This document shows positions 56,501-64,000 of a stretch of DNA of 64,000 nt, one piece after another. The translations under genes were made by a program, and so were the position numbers. The number at the start of each line of letters is the position of its first letter. Position 1 is the first letter of the stretch. Origin of the DNA: Promethearchaeota archaeon (GTDB lineage: Archaea; Asgardarchaeota; Lokiarchaeia; Sigyniarchaeales; SOKP01). The notes under the pieces were generated by a model, which worked only from the letters and a program-made list of their open reading frames with translations, searched no databases and was not told the DNA's origin. The stretch is from positions 1-64,000 of the forward strand of contig JAHPZE010000013.1 in the NCBI GenBank assembly GCA_019058365.1, read 5' to 3'.

Positions 56501-57682
56501 GCAGAAAAAGAAGAAACAGGTGAAATATTCGAAGTGAAAGAATTAGATCTATTTGGAGAATTATTCGATACAGACTTGAAGGGCTTTCCTATTGGGTTGG
56601 GAACGGAAGATCCAGTAGTATTGATACTTTCTAAGACGGAAGACGACAATTACAGTGCCACTCTCCAGATATTATGTAGAGAAATATATAGAGAACTAAT
56701 TAAAGGCTTGCCCCTCCCGAAAAGAATAACAGAAGAAAGAATAGAGGAAGAAACGGATGTGAGTGATAGAATCATATTCGTTGACGATGATAAAGCAAAG
56801 AAACTTGGTTTTGGAAAAATATCACGCAATGAGAATATTAACTGGGTTAATCTTGGCAAGAAGCTACAAGAATTCTATTCTCAATACTTTGGTTTCTATA
56901 TTTTTGAAATTCCGATGGATAAAAAGGAAGAATTTAAAGAAAAACTCATAACTCATACTAAAGATCTTAGACCCAGAATAATCCAAGTAAAGCCCTTATA
57001 TTTAGGAAGAAGAATTATTTTAGATATTACCGAAGAAGGAATTAAGGAGATTTCTGACTTGGTTAAGTTCAAGAAGAAGATATGTAGCCTAATATGGGGA
57101 TTTGTAACACCGAAGGGCGACGATAGATGGGAGCGGGGAGATAACTTCGATAACTTCTTTAGTAGTTGCGAAAGTGAATATAATAAAAGATTAAGAAATA
57201 TGGAGATTGAGAAGATTAATGTTGAGGGTAAAGAAATGAGTGTTCCAATTCTAGTTAATAGAGGTGTAAACGAGAGTGATCTGCATTTTCGAATCAAGGT
57301 CTTTATTGTAAAATACTTGTATGAAACAAAGAAATATTCAAGGGGTTCTGTAAAAACAGAACAAAAAATAGATGGAAAAGAAATTTACCCTGATATCCAA
57401 GCAGGTAAAATCATCTTCGAAGTAGAAACACTGTATAACTCTGAAAGACCATTGAGTAAGCTTGTAGAAAAGGTCAAAGATTATAAGAACGATGGAAAAA
57501 AGCTCATTATCGTGTTAAAAAATGTTGATGTTTTTCTATATTACACACAACTAATAGATTTGGAAGAAGAATTAAGGGATGAGGGTATGGATGTGGAGTT
57601 CAAATCTCTTAATTTAGGGGATAATATAATTTTTCACATAAAAGAAATTGGTAAGTCTTACCATTCTTTCTTTAAAAAATAG
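53516..57682 (+). CDS. Giant 1388-aa protein with PD-(D/E)XK-like C-terminus
   Basis: No full-length family recognised. A highly charged N-terminal tail (1-75) precedes a winged-helix-like segment (about 83-150, TEDERLILMTLNFVDRHKGG). Long helical regions follow. The last 130 residues look like a restriction-type nuclease fold: YPDIQAGKIIFEVET with D1293, E1302 and E1304, then KLIIVLKN. Base composition changes inside the gene: about 55080-56190 is more AT-rich than both ends. The gene lies between two copies of a 129-bp repeat, so it is an insertion between Argonaute and the nurA-herA operon. A defence nuclease is likely but unproven. Confidence 0.75.
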   Translation: MGSIQEEKKKRKRNEKEEEKLEKVEKKSMKKEDIKKESKIIQTVIDRKEIVEDSIKAKEEEKSEGKEKKISLTEDERLILMTLNFVDRHKGGLSITGFQIKDFLQLIFLGKDVDKLYFQLKEKEFIVRRRDSEDFSVSFEGRQVAEKQDDLLKHIFIEIGRKLEDFLSESGILKRVLYFAQENKWSFRQYLPRIILSLDELEQVLTIFFLDDLFLDIPAVSKVIRKLRKEQQSKIQEVLANYCKDLDFLKTLAILKMDEIKDKLGVETVSIVHYKPFKDILSEVVEKSKIEEILEKLLLLGITESYNFFGIDTLSILMSEENISKLKNWMAFDEDAFKRQLETNWNIFINAKNAVENAVLFDFKGLIKSKAVLFYKNNVLVRKEVKGAFVEVYEKVKEKLKNKIKEIENVLISPFYEVNRDELKQFRGKIIIVLHAVDWWTKKYYFPVIREEELVNNVILLISPKEIGFRLDKALNYSNSQRVLEIPDKNVEFNAVGEIDNIELVKSILNVCEWVLEEEYYSVKRAKEIIYEKQYPPISIEQAINQLKEGMREIDGKVLIDALLISINKPTNYSGTFIYRDNGQFTKNHLWYHLENILKLKYNLKGDHFIKIKESLEELIEGKARMDLFTLGLGSRPGSDIYYSKEKKLLSIIFNNYNVKSIILSSIERLDQISIEIVWIYLKLFIKIEVNIDVNRFKTIYEIIFNKKIENDNDIINAINKTGISIAVKRGTHFSHYRFPYILDNELDIELLSFLEKRIQITQPNYDTFIKLYKKKIIELVGLDYLLNNDGYCRRNNLREFLWKVSLEAWDKFDSYEGLISSKESEIIALNPLLLDELRVFLSVRKRKIIESQERLKEVVLSSKIIDSLIELDEDLVILKGFITLQNKEDITVIIVPWYLPMYEKYLGEKALIVITDQPDYKTFIDTIKAINKEITLIFLKDNLFYLFSTFRNVNFINSLLSKLEEHGFALISKEILSLETSEESRVKEELITLQAEKEETGEIFEVKELDLFGELFDTDLKGFPIGLGTEDPVVLILSKTEDDNYSATLQILCREIYRELIKGLPLPKRITEERIEEETDVSDRIIFVDDDKAKKLGFGKISRNENINWVNLGKKLQEFYSQYFGFYIFEIPMDKKEEFKEKLITHTKDLRPRIIQVKPLYLGRRIILDITEEGIKEISDLVKFKKKICSLIWGFVTPKGDDRWERGDNFDNFFSSCESEYNKRLRNMEIEKINVEGKEMSVPILVNRGVNESDLHFRIKVFIVKYLYETKKYSRGSVKTEQKIDGKEIYPDIQAGKIIFEVETLYNSERPLSKLVEKVKDYKNDGKKLIIVLKNVDVFLYYTQLIDLEEELRDEGMDVEFKSLNLGDNIIFHIKEIGKSYHSFFKK

Positions 57683-57759
57683 TATAAATAGAGCTTTAAA
57701 TATAATTGTAATTGGAATCTATTTCAGATTTTATTAAATTTGAAAATATTAGAGCATTT

Positions 57760-57888
57760 AAGACAAAAATGAAAACTAAATTAAAACAATTGGAAAAGAA
57801 GAAAATTTATTTGAATAATTTGTGATTATAAAGGGAGGATAAATTATGCCAGAATTCTTGATTGAATTTATTAATAATCTAAATGAAA
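57760..57888 (+). repeat. 129-bp direct repeat, copy B (intact nurA start)
   Basis: Right-hand copy of the repeat at 53259-53387, here continuous with the complete nurA gene. Confidence 0.9.
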
Positions 57889-59108
57889 AAACCAAGCGAA
57901 TTTTAGAGAATTTTGAAAATAAGGAAATTAATAAGCTATACGAGAAGTTATTTCCTTTTTATTGGATTGATCATGACATAGAAAATCATGATCCCACTCA
58001 AGAGGTAATAGCTATTGATAGTAGTAGGGGGCATTGTCCGACTAATAATGGTGGATTTTTTTTTGTTTCTAGAGCTATGGCTTATGGAAATCAAAAAAAA
58101 TATAAAGAAGTTTATACAGATTTTGACTTTTCAAATGTTAAAACACAATCTGATTATATTGGAAGAGTAATGGAATGGACGGAGCATTCAGTCGCAATAC
58201 AAGCTATTAAAAAGGGATTTACAAAGTATGTTTTAATTGATGGTTCTATTTATGGGAGATTATCTCATTTACCAATGGAGTTGAACTTAGATAACAACAA
58301 GGGTTTTATGATTCAATATTTTGAGACTTACTTAAATCTATTGGATATATGTAAAAAGAAAAAAATACCTCTAATTGGTATTAGTAAAGAAAGTCGAACT
58401 TCCTTTTTCCGGGAGTTTTTAATAAAACAAATATTAAAAAGTAAAATTTCAAACTCCCAATTACTAAATAAATTACTTTCAGAAGCTTTAGATTTTCCAA
58501 AAAATGCAATTAAACTTGCAAAAAGTACAAAAGATGACGATATCATTTTACTTACAGAAGAACTTATTGCCCGAAAACCAGACTCTTTATTGATTTTAAA
58601 TAATGCTCATCACGCAGGATATACAAAACCACTTATATTAGGGGGAAGTGCGAGATGGCGACGGGCTGAAAAGAAAATTAAGGTGGATTCAAAGGGTTAT
58701 ATTGAGTCTAGCTTTCCAATATTATCAGAAGATATTAAATTTTTAAATCAAGCTAAAAAAATTATTACTAAGATGCTGGATTTTCCGAGCATCGTGTCTT
58801 TTCATATTCTACCCATCCTCGCAGATACACCTTTAAGAATAGATATTCCATCATGGTATTTTGGTATAGATAGAAGGCTTTTAGATGTTGGGTGGCCTGA
58901 AGTAGTAAATTTGGACTTAAGTGAAATCCTTAAATTAATCTCAGCAGGTTATTGTGGATTGGGAAATTATAATATTTGGCTTACAGCCGTGGATAATGAA
59001 GTTAGATTATCCAGAAAAGATTTTGAAGAATTATATTTAAAAAAGTTTGAAGAAATTATAGGTAAAAAAGCAACACCAAGAGGTTATAGACGTGTTAGAT
59101 ACCCGTAA
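57846..59108 (+). CDS. nurA: NurA 5'-3' nuclease
   Basis: A 420-aa NurA-domain nuclease that resects DNA ends with HerA. The metal-binding AIDSSRGHC (D58) begins the core; the middle LIDGSIYGRLSH segment and the C-terminal SAGYCGLGNYN follow the family pattern. ATG 57846 has a strong GGGAGG site six bases upstream. Its 3' end overlaps herA by 17 bases, so they are translationally coupled. The first part of the gene and its promoter are duplicated 4.5 kb upstream. Confidence 0.9.
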   Translation: MPEFLIEFINNLNEKTKRILENFENKEINKLYEKLFPFYWIDHDIENHDPTQEVIAIDSSRGHCPTNNGGFFFVSRAMAYGNQKKYKEVYTDFDFSNVKTQSDYIGRVMEWTEHSVAIQAIKKGFTKYVLIDGSIYGRLSHLPMELNLDNNKGFMIQYFETYLNLLDICKKKKIPLIGISKESRTSFFREFLIKQILKSKISNSQLLNKLLSEALDFPKNAIKLAKSTKDDDIILLTEELIARKPDSLLILNNAHHAGYTKPLILGGSARWRRAEKKIKVDSKGYIESSFPILSEDIKFLNQAKKIITKMLDFPSIVSFHILPILADTPLRIDIPSWYFGIDRRLLDVGWPEVVNLDLSEILKLISAGYCGLGNYNIWLTAVDNEVRLSRKDFEELYLKKFEEIIGKKATPRGYRRVRYP

Positions 59109-60705
59109 AATTGGAATTATAATAGGACAAGTAAAAACATCTGAATTTATTTTTGCAACTAACTATGATGTAAACCGGTTAGAATATGTAGCTATAGAAT
59201 CACAAGAATTAATAGAAACTGAGGAAGGGAACTTAGAAGAAATACCAATTGTAATAATAAGTCAGATATTTGAAGTATGGGCGGATTCAAGAGCGCTTCC
59301 TGAAGGTCTGAAAATTGAAGATGCAGAAAAAATTATGGCTGCAGGATTAGCAGATTCAAAATTTTTTGCTAAAACTCGTATCCTTGGATATTTACATGAA
59401 GAAAATGTCTTTCAGCCTAGAAGAGCGATAAATCCAGGTAATTTTGTACACATAGCTCCTAATGAACTTTTAGAACAATTTTATTCTTACCCAGAAGAAG
59501 AAGGATTGCATATAGGTCATTTAATTACTCGATCTGATGTTCCAGTATATATTACTGTAAATGGATTTAGAAGACACCTCTCTATATTGGCTCAAACAGG
59601 AGGGGGAAAAAGTTATTGTGCTGGGGTGCTCACAGAAGAATTACATAGAAAAGGAGCAACTATCGTGATCATAGACCCACACGCTGATTATGTGTTTTTG
59701 GGTTCAAGAATTGACGGAACAAGAATAGATCGCGTTAATGTTTTTAGAACGCCTCAAAGTACAGGGAGATATTCAGAAGTAGATATAGGAAGGATGATAC
59801 AACAATATGAAGTAAGGTTTTCTGATTTAACAATTGATGAAATTTTTATGATTAGCGGCATTCGTGAGTCATTTACTCGAATTAGAAATGCAGTACAAGA
59901 CGCATTAACTAATTTAAGAGAAAATTCGAGAGCAAATGCTGATAGACCCCTAGTAGGACCAGACGGTTATGATTTGAATGATTTATTACAAGAATTACAA
60001 GATTTAAATACTAATGATTCCAGGAATGCTGTAAGATATATAAGAAGGATTCATAGATTAGGAGTTTTTAGTAATGCTACTACTGATATCTCAAGAATCA
60101 TTCTTCCTCAACAAATTTCCGTAATTGATTTGTCAGGATTATCAGACAATGTAGCAGATTATATAACTAACCGAATTCTTTCTGAAATATATGAACAAAG
60201 GAGAAATGAAACTTACCCTTATCCTGTATTTATATTTATGGAAGAGGCACATAGATTCTTGCCAAATAAAGGAAGAACTTATTCCATTGAAACTGTCAAA
60301 GAAATTTCTGCTGAAGGACGGAAATTTGGAGTTTTTTTAACTTTAATTACGCAAAGACCATATAAAATTGATCAAGACGCTTTAAGCCAGTGTAATAGTC
60401 AAATAATATTACGAATCACAAACTCGGAAGATCAAAATGCAATAAGAACTAGTTCCGAAAAGTTGAGTGAAAGTTTACTTAATGATCTACCCGGCTTAAA
60501 TCCTGGAGAAGCTGTTATTGTTGGTAATTTGACAAGGGCACCAGTAATGGTAAAAATTCGAAGGCGAGTAACAAGAGAGGGTGGCGCGGATATTGATGTT
60601 GTTAGTAGCTTAAGAGCTGCCAGAGAAGTCGTTGAACAAGGAGAAGAAGAACAAGCAGAGCAGGCTCATGAGGAACTAGAAGAATTAAGAGAGATGTTGG
60701 AGTGA
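59092..60705 (+). CDS. herA: HerA bipolar DNA helicase
   Basis: A 537-aa FtsK/HerA-type hexameric translocase. An N-terminal HAS-barrel domain (about 1-110) precedes Walker A AQTGGGKSYCAG (167-178), Walker B VFIFMEEAHRF and the RITNSEDQNA region near the arginine finger. It pumps DNA into the NurA ring for end resection with Mre11-Rad50. The GTG start at 59092 overlaps the nurA end. Acidic tail after residue 500. Confidence 0.93.
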   Translation: MLDTRKIGIIIGQVKTSEFIFATNYDVNRLEYVAIESQELIETEEGNLEEIPIVIISQIFEVWADSRALPEGLKIEDAEKIMAAGLADSKFFAKTRILGYLHEENVFQPRRAINPGNFVHIAPNELLEQFYSYPEEEGLHIGHLITRSDVPVYITVNGFRRHLSILAQTGGGKSYCAGVLTEELHRKGATIVIIDPHADYVFLGSRIDGTRIDRVNVFRTPQSTGRYSEVDIGRMIQQYEVRFSDLTIDEIFMISGIRESFTRIRNAVQDALTNLRENSRANADRPLVGPDGYDLNDLLQELQDLNTNDSRNAVRYIRRIHRLGVFSNATTDISRIILPQQISVIDLSGLSDNVADYITNRILSEIYEQRRNETYPYPVFIFMEEAHRFLPNKGRTYSIETVKEISAEGRKFGVFLTLITQRPYKIDQDALSQCNSQIILRITNSEDQNAIRTSSEKLSESLLNDLPGLNPGEAVIVGNLTRAPVMVKIRRRVTREGGADIDVVSSLRAAREVVEQGEEEQAEQAHEELEELREMLE

Positions 60706-60712
60706 ATAACAT

Positions 60713-61810
60713 ATGAGAATTGCTCATTTAGCTGATACACATTTAGGATATAAACAATATAATCTTGATGAAAGAGAACAAGATATCTATGATGCATTTA
60801 ATCAAGCTATTGATAAAGCAATTGAAGAACGTGCAGATGTAATTATTCATTCAGGAGACCTTTTCGAAAGAAGCCATCCTCCAATAAAAGCATTATTGAC
60901 CTTAAAGGATGCTCTAAAAAAGATTAGGGGCAAAATTAAATTTCTATCTGTATTAGGAGAACATGATATTCCTAAGAGAAAAGCAATAATACCACATAAA
61001 TTGTTTGATATTCACCTTCTTGGAGCAAATTATAAGCTAGAAACGACAAAAATAGATAATGTATTATTTGCTGGAATATCAAATCTTAAAGGTAGATATG
61101 TTGGAACGTTAAAAGAAGAGATAAAAAGATTTGATAAAATTGCTGAAGACTATAAACACTCAGTATTAATTTTACATCAAGCGATAAAAAAATATTTGCC
61201 ATTCGAAGGTGCTTACCAATTAACATTAGATGAGCTCCCAAGAAAAGCTAGTTATTATGCATTAGGTCATATACATGCTAAAAATGAATTAAAGTTTGGA
61301 AATGGGCTATTAGTTTATTCTGGTTCTACAGAGATTATGAGTAAAGATGAGATCTCTTCTTGGAAGAACAAGGGGAAAGGTTTTTATCTTGTTGATTTAG
61401 AAAGTGATGATATCAATTATGAATTTATTCCTCTCGATATTAGACCTCAAGTCTCTATTGAATTAAATGTTGCTAATATCGAAAAAATCCTTGATTCTCT
61501 AATTTTTGATAAAAAACCCTTGTTACATTTAAAAATATTTGGAGAAAAAATAGAAAAAAGTTATGTTCAAGAACAAATAGAGAGAATTGTAAGAGATAAA
61601 GTAATTTTTCATCGTATTCTATTTCGAGAAGCAGGAATAAAGGAGGTTAAAATACCTCAAGATGCAATAAATCTCTTATCAATATTTAAAGAATATTTTG
61701 AAAAAGAAGAAATTGGTGAATTTACTAAAAATCTTTATGATATTTTATCCGAACGTGATATAAATTCTGCGATAAGTCTCGCTAAAAATTTTATGGAGGA
61801 GTATGACTAA
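60713..61810 (+). CDS. mre11: Mre11 DNA double-strand break nuclease
   Basis: A 365-aa Mre11 with the phosphodiesterase motifs DTHLGYKQ (D8, H10), HSGDLFERS (D49), LGEHDIPKR (H84, D85) and LGHIHAKN. Motif III is GEHD instead of the common GNHD, so the usual Asn is replaced by Glu at residue 83. The C-terminal cap and Rad50-binding helices follow. It is eight bases after herA and overlaps rad50 by eight bases. Confidence 0.92.
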   Translation: MRIAHLADTHLGYKQYNLDEREQDIYDAFNQAIDKAIEERADVIIHSGDLFERSHPPIKALLTLKDALKKIRGKIKFLSVLGEHDIPKRKAIIPHKLFDIHLLGANYKLETTKIDNVLFAGISNLKGRYVGTLKEEIKRFDKIAEDYKHSVLILHQAIKKYLPFEGAYQLTLDELPRKASYYALGHIHAKNELKFGNGLLVYSGSTEIMSKDEISSWKNKGKGFYLVDLESDDINYEFIPLDIRPQVSIELNVANIEKILDSLIFDKKPLLHLKIFGEKIEKSYVQEQIERIVRDKVIFHRILFREAGIKEVKIPQDAINLLSIFKEYFEKEEIGEFTKNLYDILSERDINSAISLAKNFMEEYD

Positions 61811-64000
61811 AAAGATGATAATTAAATCAATTAAAATGGAAAACTTTATCTCACACCAAAAAACTGAATTCCCTTTCCCTGTGGGGGTATTAGTAATAGT
61901 CGGAGAAAATGGTTCAGGAAAATCTTCTATTATTGATGCTATCTTCTATTCTTTGTGCGGCGTACAAGTTAGGGGTGATAATGTTGATGATTTAATAAGG
62001 GAAGGAACGAAGAAGGCAAAAGTCAATTTGCTATTTGAGCATAATGGTATTGCATATGAAATTGAGAGAGTACGTGAAAAAGATGTCAATCCATATGCTT
62101 TATTGAAAAAGGATGGAAGTATAACAGCAAGAAAGCAAACTCCTGTAAGTGAAGAAATTGCAAGGATTTTAGGCATGGATAAAGAAGCAATAATTAATTC
62201 AGTTTTTATTCGACAGGGAGAAATAACAAAATTAATTGATGGTACGCCTAGTGAAAGAAAAAAAACTATTGCTAAATTAATTGGCATTGAAAAATTAGAG
62301 AAATGTTATGATAAAATGAGAAATGTCATAGATTACTTCGATAATCAATTGAATGATTTTGATATAATTAATACAAAATTACAAGGAGAGCAAGAATCTA
62401 AAACCGAGTTAGATTCAGAAATTGAGGAACTTACAGGAGATATTAATAAAATAAAAAAAGATGTCATAATTGCTGAAGACATTTTTAAAAAAACAGAGGA
62501 TAAAAAGAAACTTTGGGAAAACAAGCGAAAAGAACATCAGGAACTGAAAAGTAAGAAAACAAAGAAAGGGGAACAGATCTCGTCTACTAATGAGAAAGTT
62601 AATAATCTAACTACTCAAGTCAATGATGCTAAAAAAGCTCGGGAAAGAGTTACTGAATTAGAACCTCAAATAAGGAATATTGAAATATTAGAGAAATATA
62701 TAGAAAACTTTAGGAATAAAAAAATTACTACCGAAACTCTTGAACGATTGAATAAAGAATTTGAAAAGGTAAATCAATGGATAACAATTTTAAGTATTAA
62801 TAAAGACAAATTTAAAGAATTTAATGAAATTAGTGAGAGTTTAAGCCAAAAAGAAGATGAAATAGAGAACTTGAGAAAAATTGAAAAGGAGTATATTGAA
62901 CTGAAAAAAGATATTGAAAACACTCAAAAAAAATTAACTGAATACAAGGATGAGATTGAAAATATTAATGAAAAAGCATTGAAAGTTTTACCCAGAGCAG
63001 AGAAAAAAGAAAAAGACAAAAAAATGAAAGAACTAAATAGTAAATTAAAAGAATTAGAAGGAAATATATCAAATATAATAAGTTCTAATGGAGCTATTAA
63101 AGGTAGAATTAAAGAAATTGACAATTATTTATTAAAATTTCAAGATAGCGATGAGTGCCCTGTATGCTCAAGTGAACTATCACCTAACCATAAACAGAAA
63201 GTTATAACGGATTTTAAAAGAGAGAAAAGTGGTAAAACAAAAGAAATCGAAGAGAATAGGGAAAATATCTCCTCTTTAGGAAAGGAGCAAAATCAATTCA
63301 GAGATCAACTTGATAACATAAAAAGTTTAGATTTAGATAAATATAAAGAGTTAAAAGAAAAATTTGAAAATCTGGAAACTCAGTTAAAAGAGTTTGAGAT
63401 AAATAGACAAGAGAAGGGAAGAGCAACAGAAAAATTGAGACTATTGGAAGATCAAAGCAAAATTGAAAAAAAAAGCGTTGAAGAATTAAAACCAAGATAT
63501 AATGATTATATTGCAGCAGAAAAAGCATTGGAAAATGAGAGAGAGATAAAGGAAATACAAAATGAGATCAATGAATTTAATACTAAATTAACTAAGATTA
63601 TGGAAGTTGATTCAAAATTAGCTAATCAATTAAAGAAAATTCCTGAGAAACCTGAAGAAGAACTTAATCAACTTAGAAAATTAAAAGAGGAATATATTGT
63701 TGCTAAAGGTGAAAGTCAGAAATTAGAGAAATTTCAAAAAGATTTAATCAATACAGAAAAAATTTTGAATGATTTTATCTCTGAATCAAAAAAAATTGAT
63801 TCTGAAATTAATTCTTTAGGATATAACGAAGAACTATATGAACAAGTTCTAAAAAAGAACAATGAAGCAAGTAGTACCTTAGAAAAGCTAAAAAATAGTG
63901 TGAATCTAAAAATCATTGAATTAGATAAAAAAAACCAAAAATTAAATGAACTTAAACAAAAAATTAACGATCTACTTAAACAAATGAAATCTTTTGAAAA
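61803..64000 (+). CDS. rad50: Rad50 ATPase, cut off by the window end
   Basis: The visible 732 residues hold Walker A GENGSGKSS (34-42), a Q-loop FIRQGEITKLI, the long coiled coil and the zinc hook CPVC at 452-455 with the arm resuming after it. The ATG at 61803 lies inside the end of mre11. The C-terminal signature and Walker B lie beyond 64000. With Mre11, HerA and NurA it tethers and processes double-strand breaks. Confidence 0.93.
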   Translation, partial: MTKKMIIKSIKMENFISHQKTEFPFPVGVLVIVGENGSGKSSIIDAIFYSLCGVQVRGDNVDDLIREGTKKAKVNLLFEHNGIAYEIERVREKDVNPYALLKKDGSITARKQTPVSEEIARILGMDKEAIINSVFIRQGEITKLIDGTPSERKKTIAKLIGIEKLEKCYDKMRNVIDYFDNQLNDFDIINTKLQGEQESKTELDSEIEELTGDINKIKKDVIIAEDIFKKTEDKKKLWENKRKEHQELKSKKTKKGEQISSTNEKVNNLTTQVNDAKKARERVTELEPQIRNIEILEKYIENFRNKKITTETLERLNKEFEKVNQWITILSINKDKFKEFNEISESLSQKEDEIENLRKIEKEYIELKKDIENTQKKLTEYKDEIENINEKALKVLPRAEKKEKDKKMKELNSKLKELEGNISNIISSNGAIKGRIKEIDNYLLKFQDSDECPVCSSELSPNHKQKVITDFKREKSGKTKEIEENRENISSLGKEQNQFRDQLDNIKSLDLDKYKELKEKFENLETQLKEFEINRQEKGRATEKLRLLEDQSKIEKKSVEELKPRYNDYIAAEKALENEREIKEIQNEINEFNTKLTKIMEVDSKLANQLKKIPEKPEEELNQLRKLKEEYIVAKGESQKLEKFQKDLINTEKILNDFISESKKIDSEINSLGYNEELYEQVLKKNNEASSTLEKLKNSVNLKIIELDKKNQKLNELKQKINDLLKQMKSFE

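Noticed and set aside
53493..57300. Several minus-strand and offset frames in the 1388-aa gene
   Set aside because: Low-complexity shadow translations of a continuous plus-strand gene.

Overview
This AT-rich window is archaeal chromosome and points to an Asgard archaeon of the Lokiarchaeia type. The pointers are ribosomal protein eS30, a GPN-loop GTPase, a NurA-HerA-Mre11-Rad50 operon, a tRNA-Trp with two introns, TrmB and Lrp regulators, methanofuran-biosynthesis kinase genes, and eukaryote-flavoured proteins (an IFT52-like GIFT domain, a MIT-like domain, a HEAT-repeat protein with an ear-like C-terminus). The strongest pointer is two selenophosphate synthetase genes whose active-site residue is read from an in-frame UGA, each with a matching SECIS-like fold directly after its stop codon. 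Lineage is inferred from gene content only.

Layout. Bases 1-13600 are ordinary genome: a membrane/zinc-ribbon protein, an M24 peptidase, two ferredoxin-like proteins, TrmB, a triple-repeat surface protein, Lrp, a GIFT-domain protein, a sugar nucleotidyltransferase and a GPN GTPase. 13700-19220 is an accessory patch: a solitary type IIG restriction-methylase, then a decayed intein-like homing endonuclease followed by the C-terminal scrap of another DNA methyltransferase. 19225-38440 returns to housekeeping genes: tRNA-Trp, a beta-helix surface protein, eS30, TPR and MIT-like proteins, a PIG-L deacetylase, a CinA-like protein, the selD-DCCP-selD block, the HEAT-ear protein, a hot-dog dehydratase pair, and the methanofuran genes mfnE/mfnF preceded by a beheaded GTPase.

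38656-57760 is a large defence and mobile island. It carries small zinc-finger and unknown genes, a 1080-aa orphan protein, an orphan type I-E-like CRISPR array of 11 repeats, decayed toxin-antitoxin and restriction-specificity genes, a WYL-domain protein and an OLD-family ATPase/TOPRIM nuclease. A divergent cluster follows: a 265-aa unknown, an Orc1/Cdc6-like ATPase and a long Argonaute with a DEDH tetrad. The last member is a 1388-aa protein with a PD-(D/E)XK-like C-terminus. The 1388-aa gene lies between a nearly identical 129-bp direct repeat of the nurA promoter and start, so it looks like a recent insertion between Argonaute and the DNA-end-resection operon. 57846-64000 is that operon (nurA, herA, mre11, rad50) with overlapping genes; rad50 runs off the window.

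Themes: UGA recoding with conserved 3' RNA structures; at least two genes that seem to start at AUU; a dense defence island abutting the break-processing operon; and many small one-ribbon zinc proteins.
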